DNA of 64,000 nt from Paenibacillus pedocola (lineage in GTDB: Bacteria > Bacillota > Bacilli > Paenibacillales > Paenibacillaceae). Location of the stretch: assembly GCF_031599675.1 (NCBI RefSeq), contig NZ_CP134223.1:5686501-5750500 (forward strand). The letters run 5' to 3'. The notes beneath the pieces are model-generated. The model was not told where the DNA came from and ran no database searches. It worked only from the letters and a program-made list of their open reading frames with translations. The translations under genes and the position numbers were made by a program. The number at the start of each line of letters is the position of its first letter. Within the stretch, counting starts at the first letter, position 1. Below, piece by piece: positions 25,940 to 34,150 of the stretch.

Positions 25940-25968
25940 ATTATAGGTATAGGCCCGAGGACTGTCAA
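25940..25968 (-). promoter_or_regulatory. Perfect-consensus sigma-A promoter before the regulator gene
   Basis: Minus-strand TTGACA (25963-25968), exactly 17 nt, TATAAT (25940-25945). This is the best promoter match in the window. Confidence 0.8.
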
Positions 25969-26100
25969 TTGGCGGGTGGCCGACTAACCCTATCCCAAAA
26001 ATAAAGCCATTGCACGCATCCTCTGTATATGCTGGTCCTTGACAGGCGTATGTTATATTAACATTAACGGCAAAAAATCTGCATACCAACAGGAGAGAAT

Positions 26101-26988
26101 ATGGAACGTAATAAAGTAATACCAGACAACATTACAGAAGATGACCATCGGCTTTTCGCTTTATTAAGCGTTTATCTAAACCATACATCGGATTTCATTA
26201 GCAAAGAGGACATTGAGGAGATTGTTAACTATGGTGTCTCTGTGGAGTATGCTTTTAGAGCTGTATTCGCAGCTGCTTTAGGACTGGATATTGTTGAGAA
26301 CCCCGAGGATAAGGACTTATTCAACAACTATTTCTCCAAAATGATCCATAAACTCGATACCAATGAATATTATAACAATCCATATTTCAAGAATATCAGA
26401 ATACCTGCAATCCGGATTGGCAATAGTGAACTCAAATATGAACAATACAAGCCTTACGAGGGCTTTGTCTGCAATGACATCATCACCACCCAAGAAGGCA
26501 GACAAATCCCGCAGATTGGTTTCTTTGAAACGGAATTTATGTTTCCGGCCATTTTAGAGAACAACAGAATATGGATGACCATCACGCCGAATGAAATTGA
26601 AACCATGAAAGATCCTGTCGATAAAGCATTTGGCAATGTACTGACGTTTGGACTGGGACTTGGCTATTATGCCTATATGATCTCAGAAAAAAATCAGGTT
26701 GAACGTGTTACGGTTGTTGAAAATAATGAAAATGTTATTCAATTATTTAAGCAATACATTTTGCCTCAATTCAAAAACAGTCAAAAAATAAACATCATCC
26801 AGTCAGAAGCGTTTGAATACGCACAAGAATATATGGCCAAGGAGAAATATGATTTTGTGTTTACGGATTTATGGCATGATGTTTCGGATGGAATGGACCT
26901 GTATTTAAGAATGAAAGGCTTTGAACAAGAACATCCGGCCACTGAATTTATGTATTGGATAGAAAAATCGATTTTGTGCTATCTATAA
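26101..26988 (+). CDS. Predicted SAM-dependent methyltransferase-fold protein
   Basis: The 295-residue cytoplasmic protein's C-terminal half has a Rossmann-type core similar to spermidine-synthase-like proteins: GNVLTFGLGLGYYAYMISEK (glycine-rich motif I, about 178-198), ERVTVVENNENVIQLFKQY (acidic end of strand 2) and KYDFVFTDLWHD (motif post-I). The N-terminal half is helical and unrecognised. AGGAG lies 5 nt before ATG. It is unrelated by strand to the surrounding sugar loci; the substrate is unknown. Confidence 0.7.
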   Translation: MERNKVIPDNITEDDHRLFALLSVYLNHTSDFISKEDIEEIVNYGVSVEYAFRAVFAAALGLDIVENPEDKDLFNNYFSKMIHKLDTNEYYNNPYFKNIRIPAIRIGNSELKYEQYKPYEGFVCNDIITTQEGRQIPQIGFFETEFMFPAILENNRIWMTITPNEIETMKDPVDKAFGNVLTFGLGLGYYAYMISEKNQVERVTVVENNENVIQLFKQYILPQFKNSQKINIIQSEAFEYAQEYMAKEKYDFVFTDLWHDVSDGMDLYLRMKGFEQEHPATEFMYWIEKSILCYL

Positions 26989-27042
26989 CTTACGGCGGCT
27001 TCCCGAATACTCCGATGATTTTAACCCCTGCACACCTGCACG

Positions 27043-27079
27043 AAAAAAAGTCCCGGTGATCAAAAAGCATCCCCGGGAC
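27043..27079 (-). terminator. Terminator of the cellulase/transport operon
   Basis: GTCCCGG (27050-27056) pairs with CCGGGAC (27073-27079); a minus-strand T-run lies at 27043-27049. Confidence 0.85.
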
Positions 27080-27104
27080 CTCCATTTATGCTTATCCTGT
27101 AACG

Positions 27105-28679
27105 TTATTTCTGGCTGGCAAGGAATTCATCAAGCTGCTTTTGCTTCTCGGCAATGACTTTGTCGAGGCCGGCCGATTTTTGGGCGGCGATAAATTTGGG
27201 CAGCATTTCGTCCAGATCAACCGAGCCCGTCTCCAGCGCCTTCTGATATTCTCTCAAAACGTTAGCCAGTGCTCCGACCTCCGATTTGACCGGCTCGCTG
27301 TCAAAGGTAAAGCCGAGTGCCGGCGATGATTTGGCGCCTTCATTGAACTTCTTGAACTGCTCCCACTTGTCAGGGGCTTCCGAGCTCCACACATAGTTCA
27401 GGAATTGGTTCCCCAGCTCCCAAGCGACGCCCGGCGCATACTGTCCGGATTTCTCCGTCTGGGTCATGACATTGCCGCTGCGCGTATAGTGTGTGCCTTC
27501 AATGCCGAAATTCAGCAGGTTAATAATCTCCTGATCCGTGTGCAGCAGGTTAATCAGCATCATGGCGCGTTCCGGATCCTTGGACGTCGTAGAGATGGCC
27601 AGCATGGCGCCGGTAGTCTCCGATGTCGCAACCGTTTTACCGGTCAGCGTAATTTGGGCAAGCTTGCCGTCAAGCGCTGTCGCGGATGCAATTTCCTCTG
27701 CCTTGCCCGGCTTGAGCGGCTCTACGGTAGAGAACACGTTGCCGGTTTTGTAGGCATCGAGGGATGAGGTTTGGGAGGTGGCTGCATCCTTGTTAATATA
27801 GCCCTTCAGGAAATAATCCCGGGTTACTTTCAACGCATTTAAATACTGCGGAAACTCTTCGGCCGGTTTGACTTTGGCATCCGTGCCATTCTTATCGATA
27901 GCGCCAGGTATTGTCGTATCCCCCAAATAATCCAGCTCCACAAAGGAGTGAGAGGAGAACGTGCCCCCTGTTGTGTACAGCGGGTACATATTCGGCTTCT
28001 TCTCTTTGATGATCTTATAGACGGCATCGAGATCTTCGATCTTCTGGACCTTGCTCATATCGATACCAAGCTCATCGGCAATGTCCTTCCGGTAGACGAT
28101 CCCCCCTGACGATGCCAGCTCTTTATTCGTTGGGACTGCGTAGTTTTTACCCCCGATTTTGGAGCCGCTTAAGAAGGCAGGATCCAAGCTGTCCTTAATT
28201 CCCTGGCCATACTGATCAAGCAGAGGGCCGAGGTCCATGTAAACGCCCTTGGCAACATTCTTCGCATAACCGTTCCATGAGGCTGTAAACAGAATGTCTA
28301 CGGGTTCTCGTGAAGCGATCATGAGGTTAATCTTATCGTCCCATGCCCCCCAGTCGATCGGCGCGATATCGATCGTCGCATTGATTTTCTCGGTTAAAAT
28401 CTTGTTCAGCGCTTCCTCGACAAGAGCTTCGTCCGCCTGCGGTGCGCCTTCGTAAACCAGCTTTAGCTTATAGGGCTTCAGCTTTGAGACATCTGTGGAC
28501 GCGTTACCGGTGCTTGGGTCCGCTGAAGCGTCCGGTGCGGCGCTTGCTGTTCCGGAGTCTTCCGGTGCGGCCTTGTTGGAGCTGTTTGCCTCGTTTGAAT
28601 TGCCGCAGGCCGTAGCCGCCAACGAAGTAACAATCATCATTGTTAGAAGCAGTGCAGTCTTACTTTTGGTATGCTTCAT
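27105..28679 (-). CDS. ABC transporter substrate-binding lipoprotein (LplA/DUF3502 type)
   Basis: This is a lipoprotein with lipobox LAATACGN and a Ser/Ala/Asp-rich linker to about residue 65. A large family 1 binding domain of the LplA type follows (KLKLVYEGAPQADEALVEEALN, PVDILFTASWNGYAKNVAKG, GIVYRKDIADELGIDMSKVQ). ATG at 28679 is 11 nt from GGGGGG; an in-frame TTG at 28685 is closer. It is the last gene of the operon containing the GH9 cellulase and two permeases, so it probably binds cello-oligosaccharides or similar. Confidence 0.9.
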   Translation of the reverse strand: MKHTKSKTALLLTMMIVTSLAATACGNSNEANSSNKAAPEDSGTASAAPDASADPSTGNASTDVSKLKPYKLKLVYEGAPQADEALVEEALNKILTEKINATIDIAPIDWGAWDDKINLMIASREPVDILFTASWNGYAKNVAKGVYMDLGPLLDQYGQGIKDSLDPAFLSGSKIGGKNYAVPTNKELASSGGIVYRKDIADELGIDMSKVQKIEDLDAVYKIIKEKKPNMYPLYTTGGTFSSHSFVELDYLGDTTIPGAIDKNGTDAKVKPAEEFPQYLNALKVTRDYFLKGYINKDAATSQTSSLDAYKTGNVFSTVEPLKPGKAEEIASATALDGKLAQITLTGKTVATSETTGAMLAISTTSKDPERAMMLINLLHTDQEIINLLNFGIEGTHYTRSGNVMTQTEKSGQYAPGVAWELGNQFLNYVWSSEAPDKWEQFKKFNEGAKSSPALGFTFDSEPVKSEVGALANVLREYQKALETGSVDLDEMLPKFIAAQKSAGLDKVIAEKQKQLDEFLASQK

Positions 28680-28721
28680 CTTCAATTAATCCCCCCAAAA
28701 TGATATATGGTGCCGGCCCCC

Positions 28722-29657
28722 TCAGCCTTTGACAGAGCCGACCGTAAGTCCCTTGATAAAGTACTTCTGGAAGAACGGATAGGCAAAGACGATCGGCCCG
28801 ACCCCCACGACGACCATCGCCATCCGCACGGTCTCACTCGGGAAGTTGACCATTCCGCCAGCCCGGGTGATCTCGGCCATTGCGTTCGGGTTGCTGGAGA
28901 GGTACTGAATATTGACCATCATCTTGTAGAGAAAGTACTGTACCGAGATGTTGTGATTGTCGGAAATAAACACCAGGCTCAGGAACCAGTCGTTCCAGTA
29001 CGTCAGCGTCTGGAACAGTGCGACTGTCGCCAGAACCGGCAGCGACAGCGGCAGCACAATCCGGATAAAGATCCGCAGTTCCCCCGCTCCATCGATTTTG
29101 GCCGACTCCAAGACCGCCTCAGGTACCGTCTCCTTAAAGAAGGTTCGCATGATCAGCACCCAGAACGCCGACATGATGAGCGGCATGATCAGTGACCACA
29201 GCGTATTTCTGAGGTCCAGCATCTGCACGTATACCAGATACCAAGGGACCAGACCGCCGGAAATCAGCATCGTGAGAAAGACAAAGAATGTAAAAAACTT
29301 GGCCTGCGGGAAGTGACTCCGCGAAATCGGGTACGCATACAGTGCGATCACGATAACGCTCAGTATTGTGCCGATCACCGTGACAGTTATCGAGATCCCG
29401 TAGGAATGAACGATCTGGTCGATATCTTTAATCAGAAACCGGTAAGCCGCCAGATTGAAGTTCTCCGGCAGGAACCGGTAGCCGTGTGTCATGACGGACT
29501 GCTCATCGGAGAACGAGACCGATACAATCAGCAGTAACGGCAGGATACAGAGCGCCGAATAGATCACGAAGAAGATGTTGATGAGGGCCGATGCCCTTCC
29601 CGACAGCTGATTCTTTGAATGGGAACCGGATACAGATTTGCTCATTATATTTGCCAT
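28722..29657 (-). CDS. ABC permease, LplC/YtcP type
   Basis: From ATG at 29657 (AGAGAGG 7 nt upstream) the product has 311 residues, with six TM helices and the EAA loop EAVLESAKIDGAGELRIFIRIVLPLSLP. The C-terminal YFIKGLTVGSVKG is the standard end of LplC-type permeases. The 26-residue extension to 29735 has no start signal. It forms a pair with the LplB-type permease at 29671. Confidence 0.92.
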   Translation of the reverse strand: MANIMSKSVSGSHSKNQLSGRASALINIFFVIYSALCILPLLLIVSVSFSDEQSVMTHGYRFLPENFNLAAYRFLIKDIDQIVHSYGISITVTVIGTILSVIVIALYAYPISRSHFPQAKFFTFFVFLTMLISGGLVPWYLVYVQMLDLRNTLWSLIMPLIMSAFWVLIMRTFFKETVPEAVLESAKIDGAGELRIFIRIVLPLSLPVLATVALFQTLTYWNDWFLSLVFISDNHNISVQYFLYKMMVNIQYLSSNPNAMAEITRAGGMVNFPSETVRMAMVVVGVGPIVFAYPFFQKYFIKGLTVGSVKG

Positions 29658-29670
29658 AGGCGATCCTCTC

Positions 29671-30666
29671 TTAGAACAGCGCGTTCTCGCGGTTAAAGCG
29701 GCGAACGACCCAATTCGATATAAACACCAGCACAAAACCGACTACCGACTGGAACAATCCAGCCGCTGATGAAAGACCGATATCCCCAACCGTCAGGAAC
29801 GTACGGTAAACATAGGTATCGATAACGTTCGTGACGGGGAATAGCGCCCCCGATTCACGCGGCACCTGGAAGAAGAGACCAAAGTCGGCATTGAAAATCC
29901 GGCCAATCTGCAGCAATGTCATTATGGTGATGACCGGCATGATCAAGGGAATCGTGATTTTCTTCATCTGCTGCCATTTGTTCGCCCCGTCAATCGTCGC
30001 TGCTTCATAGTACTCTTCATCGATACCGATGATTGCCGCCATATACACGACCGTGTAATAGCCCATGTTCTTCCACGTGTTAATGATCGGCAAGATGACC
30101 GGCCATACTTCCTTCGTGAAGTACCAGCGCACAGGCTCGAGGCCCAGCGCCGGCAGCAGCGTACCGTTGAAGTATCCCCGTTCGTCGCTCATGAACCCGT
30201 ACACCAGGTACGAGATGACGATCATCGACAGGAAGTACGGCAGGAACATGATCGTCTGGTGCAGCTTCGAGAGAAAGCGGTTCTTCATCTCGTTAAGCAT
30301 CAGGGCGAACGCCAGCGGAAACACGATGTTGAGTACAATAAACAGTGAGTTATAGAGCAGCGTGTTGCGGATGATAATGTAAGAATCTTTCGAAGCAAAC
30401 AGATATTCGAAATTCTTCATTCCTGTCCAAGGGCTTCCCAGGATTCCTTCCTGGTAGTTGATTGTTTTAAAGGCAATAATGATCCCGGACATAGGGATGT
30501 AGTTATTGATCAGAAGCAGAACAATTCCCGGCAGCATCATCACATAAAACATCCAAAAAGTACGAAGATTCCTCACAATGGAATAGGTAAATACCGCCTT
30601 TTGTTTCGGTGGAACCAGCATAACTTTCAAGAGAATTGTTTCACTCCTTTCACTCCGTTTCACCAT
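29671..30666 (-). CDS. ABC permease, LplB/YteP type
   Basis: The 331-residue permease has TM1 at WMFYVMMLPGIVLLLIN, the EAA motif EYYEAATIDGANKWQQMKKITIPLI, and the C-terminal WVVRRFNRENALF seen in LplB-like proteins. The first ATG (30666) lies 4 bp after the cellulase stop without a good Shine-Dalgarno. AAAGGAG a few codons later is badly spaced for the next ATG (30621), so initiation probably depends on coupling to cellulase translation. Confidence 0.9.
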   Translation of the reverse strand: MVKRSERSETILLKVMLVPPKQKAVFTYSIVRNLRTFWMFYVMMLPGIVLLLINNYIPMSGIIIAFKTINYQEGILGSPWTGMKNFEYLFASKDSYIIIRNTLLYNSLFIVLNIVFPLAFALMLNEMKNRFLSKLHQTIMFLPYFLSMIVISYLVYGFMSDERGYFNGTLLPALGLEPVRWYFTKEVWPVILPIINTWKNMGYYTVVYMAAIIGIDEEYYEAATIDGANKWQQMKKITIPLIMPVITIMTLLQIGRIFNADFGLFFQVPRESGALFPVTNVIDTYVYRTFLTVGDIGLSSAAGLFQSVVGFVLVFISNWVVRRFNRENALF

Positions 30667-30669
30667 TCT

Positions 30670-33600
30670 TTAGGGCTCGATTCCCCATTGGAGTGCTCCT
30701 GCGACATAGCCGGTCGTTTTACTCCAATCGGCGTAAGCCGTAGCAGACTGATTGAAGGAGTAATCGCCTGTCTGTGTGTAATTCGTCCAATCGGTCTTGG
30801 TCACACGGATCTGAATCTCAATGCTGGCTCCAGCCGCCAGGCTTCCGGCTCCGCTTGTAAAGCCAACCTGCAGATAAGTGTCAGCTCCGCTCAGCGGAGT
30901 TGCCAGCTTGACGAAAGTACCCGTCACATTGCTGCTGCCGACAGTTGACCAGTCGCACCAGAAGTTTTGTTCCTTCTCCCCGTCGATTGTGTAATAATAA
31001 CGCAGCTTCACATCGGACAGATTGATGGCGGAGGTGCCGGTGTTAGTCAGCTTGATCTTCGGATTCAGTGTATTGACCGTTGCTGCGACGCTGGAATTAT
31101 ACTGCTGCACCTTGATCGACCCGTTTCCGCCGGTGGCGGTATTGATTACTGAGATCGTAAGGGCCGCACTCGCTCCAGCGCTGAAATTGAATGTCAGGGT
31201 TGTTGTGCCCACCGGCTGGGCGCCCAAGTATGCCTTTTGAATGGTTACCGTGGAGCCCGAAACCGTGTAGTCCGTTCCGGCAACCAGGGATGCCGTACCG
31301 TTCTTAATACCAGTGAGCGTGTTGCCGTTTAGCGTCAGCGTCACCGGAATACCGGCCGGATTCACGGCATTCTTGTCATAGACAGCGACCGTCGGAGTGA
31401 TCACCGCGTTGGTGACTGACGAATCCTTCACTGCGATGGATAGCGTGGCAGAGGAACCGGCGCTAAACAGGAACGTGAGGTTCGTTGTTCCGGTTAGCTG
31501 CTGCGCGAGATAGCTTTTGAGTAGCGTAATGGTGTTGCCTGATACAGTGTAATCCGTACCTGCAATCAAAGACGCCGTACCATTCTTAATACCGGTGAAC
31601 GTGTTGCCATTCAGGGTCAGAGTCACCGGAAGGTTGGCCTGATTCGCAGTTTTCTTGTCAAAGGCAGCAGTCACCGGGGTGATAGTCGAGTTGACGCTGT
31701 TCCCGGTTGCGAATGCGGCCACGAATACCAGCCCCGAATTCCAATAGACGGTATGCTCGTTTGTCGTCCATTCCTGGAAGTTATCGTTATAGTTTTTACC
31801 CGCGAATCTCGATATCTGGTTCCCTACGGTCACATCATTGGAGAATTTGTTCGGTCCTCCCACCAGATATCCCTTAGGCACCCCGCTTAAGCCATCCGTT
31901 CTGTACATAATACTGAATGGATATTTCACGCTGTTATCCCCATAGCCCGATACGAAAGATACGCCGACCGGGTTCTGACCGAGAATCCAGTCTAACTGGC
32001 TATAGGTAATCTGATTAATGACAGCTCGGTTGCTCTCAAAGGTTCCCAGCAGTTTCGTACCAATAATCATTTCCATTGGTGTATCCGCCACCTGCATAGT
32101 GATTCCCCAATAATAGTTGCCGTCTTTGATGATGCTTTTCCAGGCGCTTTCGTTAGTTCTGCTCACTTTATCATTGAACCATTGCTGGAATTTGGCTGTA
32201 TACCAGCTGACGACTCCGGAATCCGGGTTAGCGGCTTTCAGATAGCTGAAGAAGCCTGTATTCCAGGTGTTTGCCCAGCCGCTGGCAAAATCAAGGGGAT
32301 CCGTGAAATATATTTCCATAGCCTTGTAATTGGCAAGGAAATAACTGTTGTATTTGGTATCACCGGTCGACCGGTACAGGGAGCCTGCAGCCCACAGACG
32401 ATTCGAAGCGTCATCCGTTACATCATAAGGCCATCTTCCTGTGTTAGGTGTCCGGATATTCTCCGGATGAGCCTCCAGATACCCCCACGCCGCTATTGCC
32501 GCATTCAGACAGCTCTGGGCAAAGGCCGGATCAATCGTCTTATAGATCAGGTAGGCATGTGCTAATGTGCCGGCTGCGGTAGCTGTATCAGCGGTCGTTT
32601 TGATACCGGTCCGCGAGCTAACCGTATCCTTATCAATAATTTGTCTATCCACCATATTATCGTCGTCCTGGAAAGTTACACGCGCATAGAAACCGCCGGT
32701 TGCCGTATCCTGCATTTTGAGCATCCACTCCAGCTCCCACCGTGCTTCATCCAGGATATCGGGAATGCCGTTTCCGCTCTCAGGAATATTAAATTGACTG
32801 TCCGTAAATTTCTCCGGCATGATTTCATAGGCCCAGAAGAGATCCGACAGGGCTTTGGCGCCGGCATTCACGTACTTGCCTTTATCCCCCGCATCGTACC
32901 ATCCCTTGGAAACATCTTTTTTAACGGAAGGATTGGACATGAAAGGCACTGCTGTATCAGGAGTGAAATCACTTCTCTGATAATTCTGGGTGTACGGGCT
33001 GGTAATATTCATTCCGGTTCTCTGGTAATAGAAATATCGCGATACATCAGTTAAAAAAGGTGCATAAATGTCACTCGCCTCGCCGATGGAGAACGTGGGC
33101 GATTTCTGAAGCCCCTGCACGGCAACATAATATTTTCCCGGAGCCGTTAAATTGGTGAAATCAGCGGTAAAAATCCGTTCCCCGCTGTCGATGGCATCAT
33201 AATTTTTGGTGAGCACCAGCGTTCCGGAGAATGCCGTGGAATTATTAGCCGTGTTAATCACGCTGAATGGAGTACCCGCATCCACCGTGAGAACATCCTC
33301 AAACCCGGTGACCAGCGCCTGCTTTGCACCATTTACGGGATACCCTACCTGATTGACCTTAATCGGTGCATACTCCTTCTCCTTGCCGGAAGACGTAACC
33401 CTAATATCATTGAGCCAGACCTTTAAAGGCTGAAAACCATTATTCTTGATGGATAATGCATCAATGGATGTAATATCAATTCCCTGCGGGACCTGCATGA
33501 CATCCTTCAGCGGGATCTTCACATGAGTCCAATTCTTTGTAATGGTTGTATAGCTGTTAATATTTACTGTAGTGGTAATTTCATTGCCGGCCGCCCTTTC

Positions 33601-34017
33601 GAATACTCTGTCCTTGAAGCCAAGCAGAAAGGTCTCTCCGCCTGCGTTCCCCTTGATATTAAACTCAAGGAATCCATTAGGATAATAAGAGGTGAAGTCA
33701 TATGCTTTCCAGCCGGCAACCGTGATCAAGGCGTTATACCAAGACGGACTGGTAGGCGTCTTCGTGTTTAACAGTAATGAAGGCAGGCCGTTATACATAG
33801 CGGTAGAATCGATGGGCAGCTTGCTGTTCTCCGTCTCGAGTCCGAACCCGCTGTCTCCTGCCCAGCCGTCCGATACAGTACTGAATATGCGGTAATCGAG
33901 CAAGTCTCTCCAGCCTGCAGGCGCTTCGGCGGTAGCTGCATTTGTCTTAACCGGATACGAAAAAAGAATAGCCGCAAACATAGTTAATGCCAGGAATAAA
34001 CTTAACTGTTTCCTCAT
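30670..34017 (-). CDS. Modular secreted GH9 cellulase (CBM11-like, Ig, GH9, X2, X2, CBM3)
   Basis: This 1115-residue exported enzyme starts with a signal peptide (residues 1-27). An N-terminal beta-sandwich resembling a CBM11/CIA30 domain (about 35-215) and a CelD-type Ig domain (220-310) follow. The GH9 (alpha/alpha)6 barrel (about 320-775) has Asp375/Asp378 in GWYDAGDKGKYVNAG and acid Glu754 in TTNEHTVYWNSG. Next are two X2 modules (about 782-958) and a C-terminal family 3 cellulose-binding module (YNSSVAATVNTLNPKIKLTN ... NFWCDWS). AGGAGGAG precedes ATG. It cuts cellulose or mixed beta-glucan outside the cell, and the co-transcribed permeases import the products. Confidence 0.95.
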   Translation of the reverse strand: MRKQLSLFLALTMFAAILFSYPVKTNAATAEAPAGWRDLLDYRIFSTVSDGWAGDSGFGLETENSKLPIDSTAMYNGLPSLLLNTKTPTSPSWYNALITVAGWKAYDFTSYYPNGFLEFNIKGNAGGETFLLGFKDRVFERAAGNEITTTVNINSYTTITKNWTHVKIPLKDVMQVPQGIDITSIDALSIKNNGFQPLKVWLNDIRVTSSGKEKEYAPIKVNQVGYPVNGAKQALVTGFEDVLTVDAGTPFSVINTANNSTAFSGTLVLTKNYDAIDSGERIFTADFTNLTAPGKYYVAVQGLQKSPTFSIGEASDIYAPFLTDVSRYFYYQRTGMNITSPYTQNYQRSDFTPDTAVPFMSNPSVKKDVSKGWYDAGDKGKYVNAGAKALSDLFWAYEIMPEKFTDSQFNIPESGNGIPDILDEARWELEWMLKMQDTATGGFYARVTFQDDDNMVDRQIIDKDTVSSRTGIKTTADTATAAGTLAHAYLIYKTIDPAFAQSCLNAAIAAWGYLEAHPENIRTPNTGRWPYDVTDDASNRLWAAGSLYRSTGDTKYNSYFLANYKAMEIYFTDPLDFASGWANTWNTGFFSYLKAANPDSGVVSWYTAKFQQWFNDKVSRTNESAWKSIIKDGNYYWGITMQVADTPMEMIIGTKLLGTFESNRAVINQITYSQLDWILGQNPVGVSFVSGYGDNSVKYPFSIMYRTDGLSGVPKGYLVGGPNKFSNDVTVGNQISRFAGKNYNDNFQEWTTNEHTVYWNSGLVFVAAFATGNSVNSTITPVTAAFDKKTANQANLPVTLTLNGNTFTGIKNGTASLIAGTDYTVSGNTITLLKSYLAQQLTGTTNLTFLFSAGSSATLSIAVKDSSVTNAVITPTVAVYDKNAVNPAGIPVTLTLNGNTLTGIKNGTASLVAGTDYTVSGSTVTIQKAYLGAQPVGTTTLTFNFSAGASAALTISVINTATGGNGSIKVQQYNSSVAATVNTLNPKIKLTNTGTSAINLSDVKLRYYYTIDGEKEQNFWCDWSTVGSSNVTGTFVKLATPLSGADTYLQVGFTSGAGSLAAGASIEIQIRVTKTDWTNYTQTGDYSFNQSATAYADWSKTTGYVAGALQWGIEP
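31144..31674 (-). repeat. Duplicated X2-module coding segments
   Basis: Two adjacent ~265-bp segments encode very similar X2 modules, sharing PVTLTLNGNT(F/L)TGIKNGTASL and AGTDYTVSG. Similarity extends to the DNA (GTGTTGCCATTCAG/GTGTTGCCGTTTAG), consistent with tandem duplication within the gene. Confidence 0.75.
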
Positions 34018-34036
34018 TGCTTCTCCTCCTGAAAAG

Positions 34037-34063
34037 TTTTAGTGAAAACGTTTACCACTAAAA
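34037..34063. promoter_or_regulatory. LacI/CcpA-type operator upstream of the cellulase gene
   Basis: TTTTAGTG and CACTAAAA flank an AAAACGTTTA core, forming a 27-bp near-palindrome. TGAAAACGTTTACC inside it matches the cre consensus at 13 of 14 positions. It lies 20 bp before the cellulase start and just downstream of a possible TAAAAT -10 box, a roadblock position. Confidence 0.7.
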
Positions 34064-34118
34064 TCATTTTAATTCACCCGGCTGACGCTGATATATAGAA
34101 GAAATAAGTGAACATAGA

Positions 34119-34150
34119 AGAAAACAAGCCACAATATCATGGCTTGTTTT
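34119..34150 (-). terminator. Terminator overlapping the stop codon of the upstream binding-protein gene
   Basis: AAAACAAGCCA (34121-34131) pairs with TGGCTTGTTTT (34140-34150), so the 5' arm of the hairpin is made by the last codons of the 34137-35888 gene. This separates the regulator/binding-protein transcript from the cellulase transcript. Confidence 0.75.

Noticed and set aside
25880..26089. 69-codon minus ORF upstream of the lac-locus regulator
   Set aside because: No ribosome binding site, it runs through the promoter, and it ends at the terminator. The region is better explained as an RNA leader.
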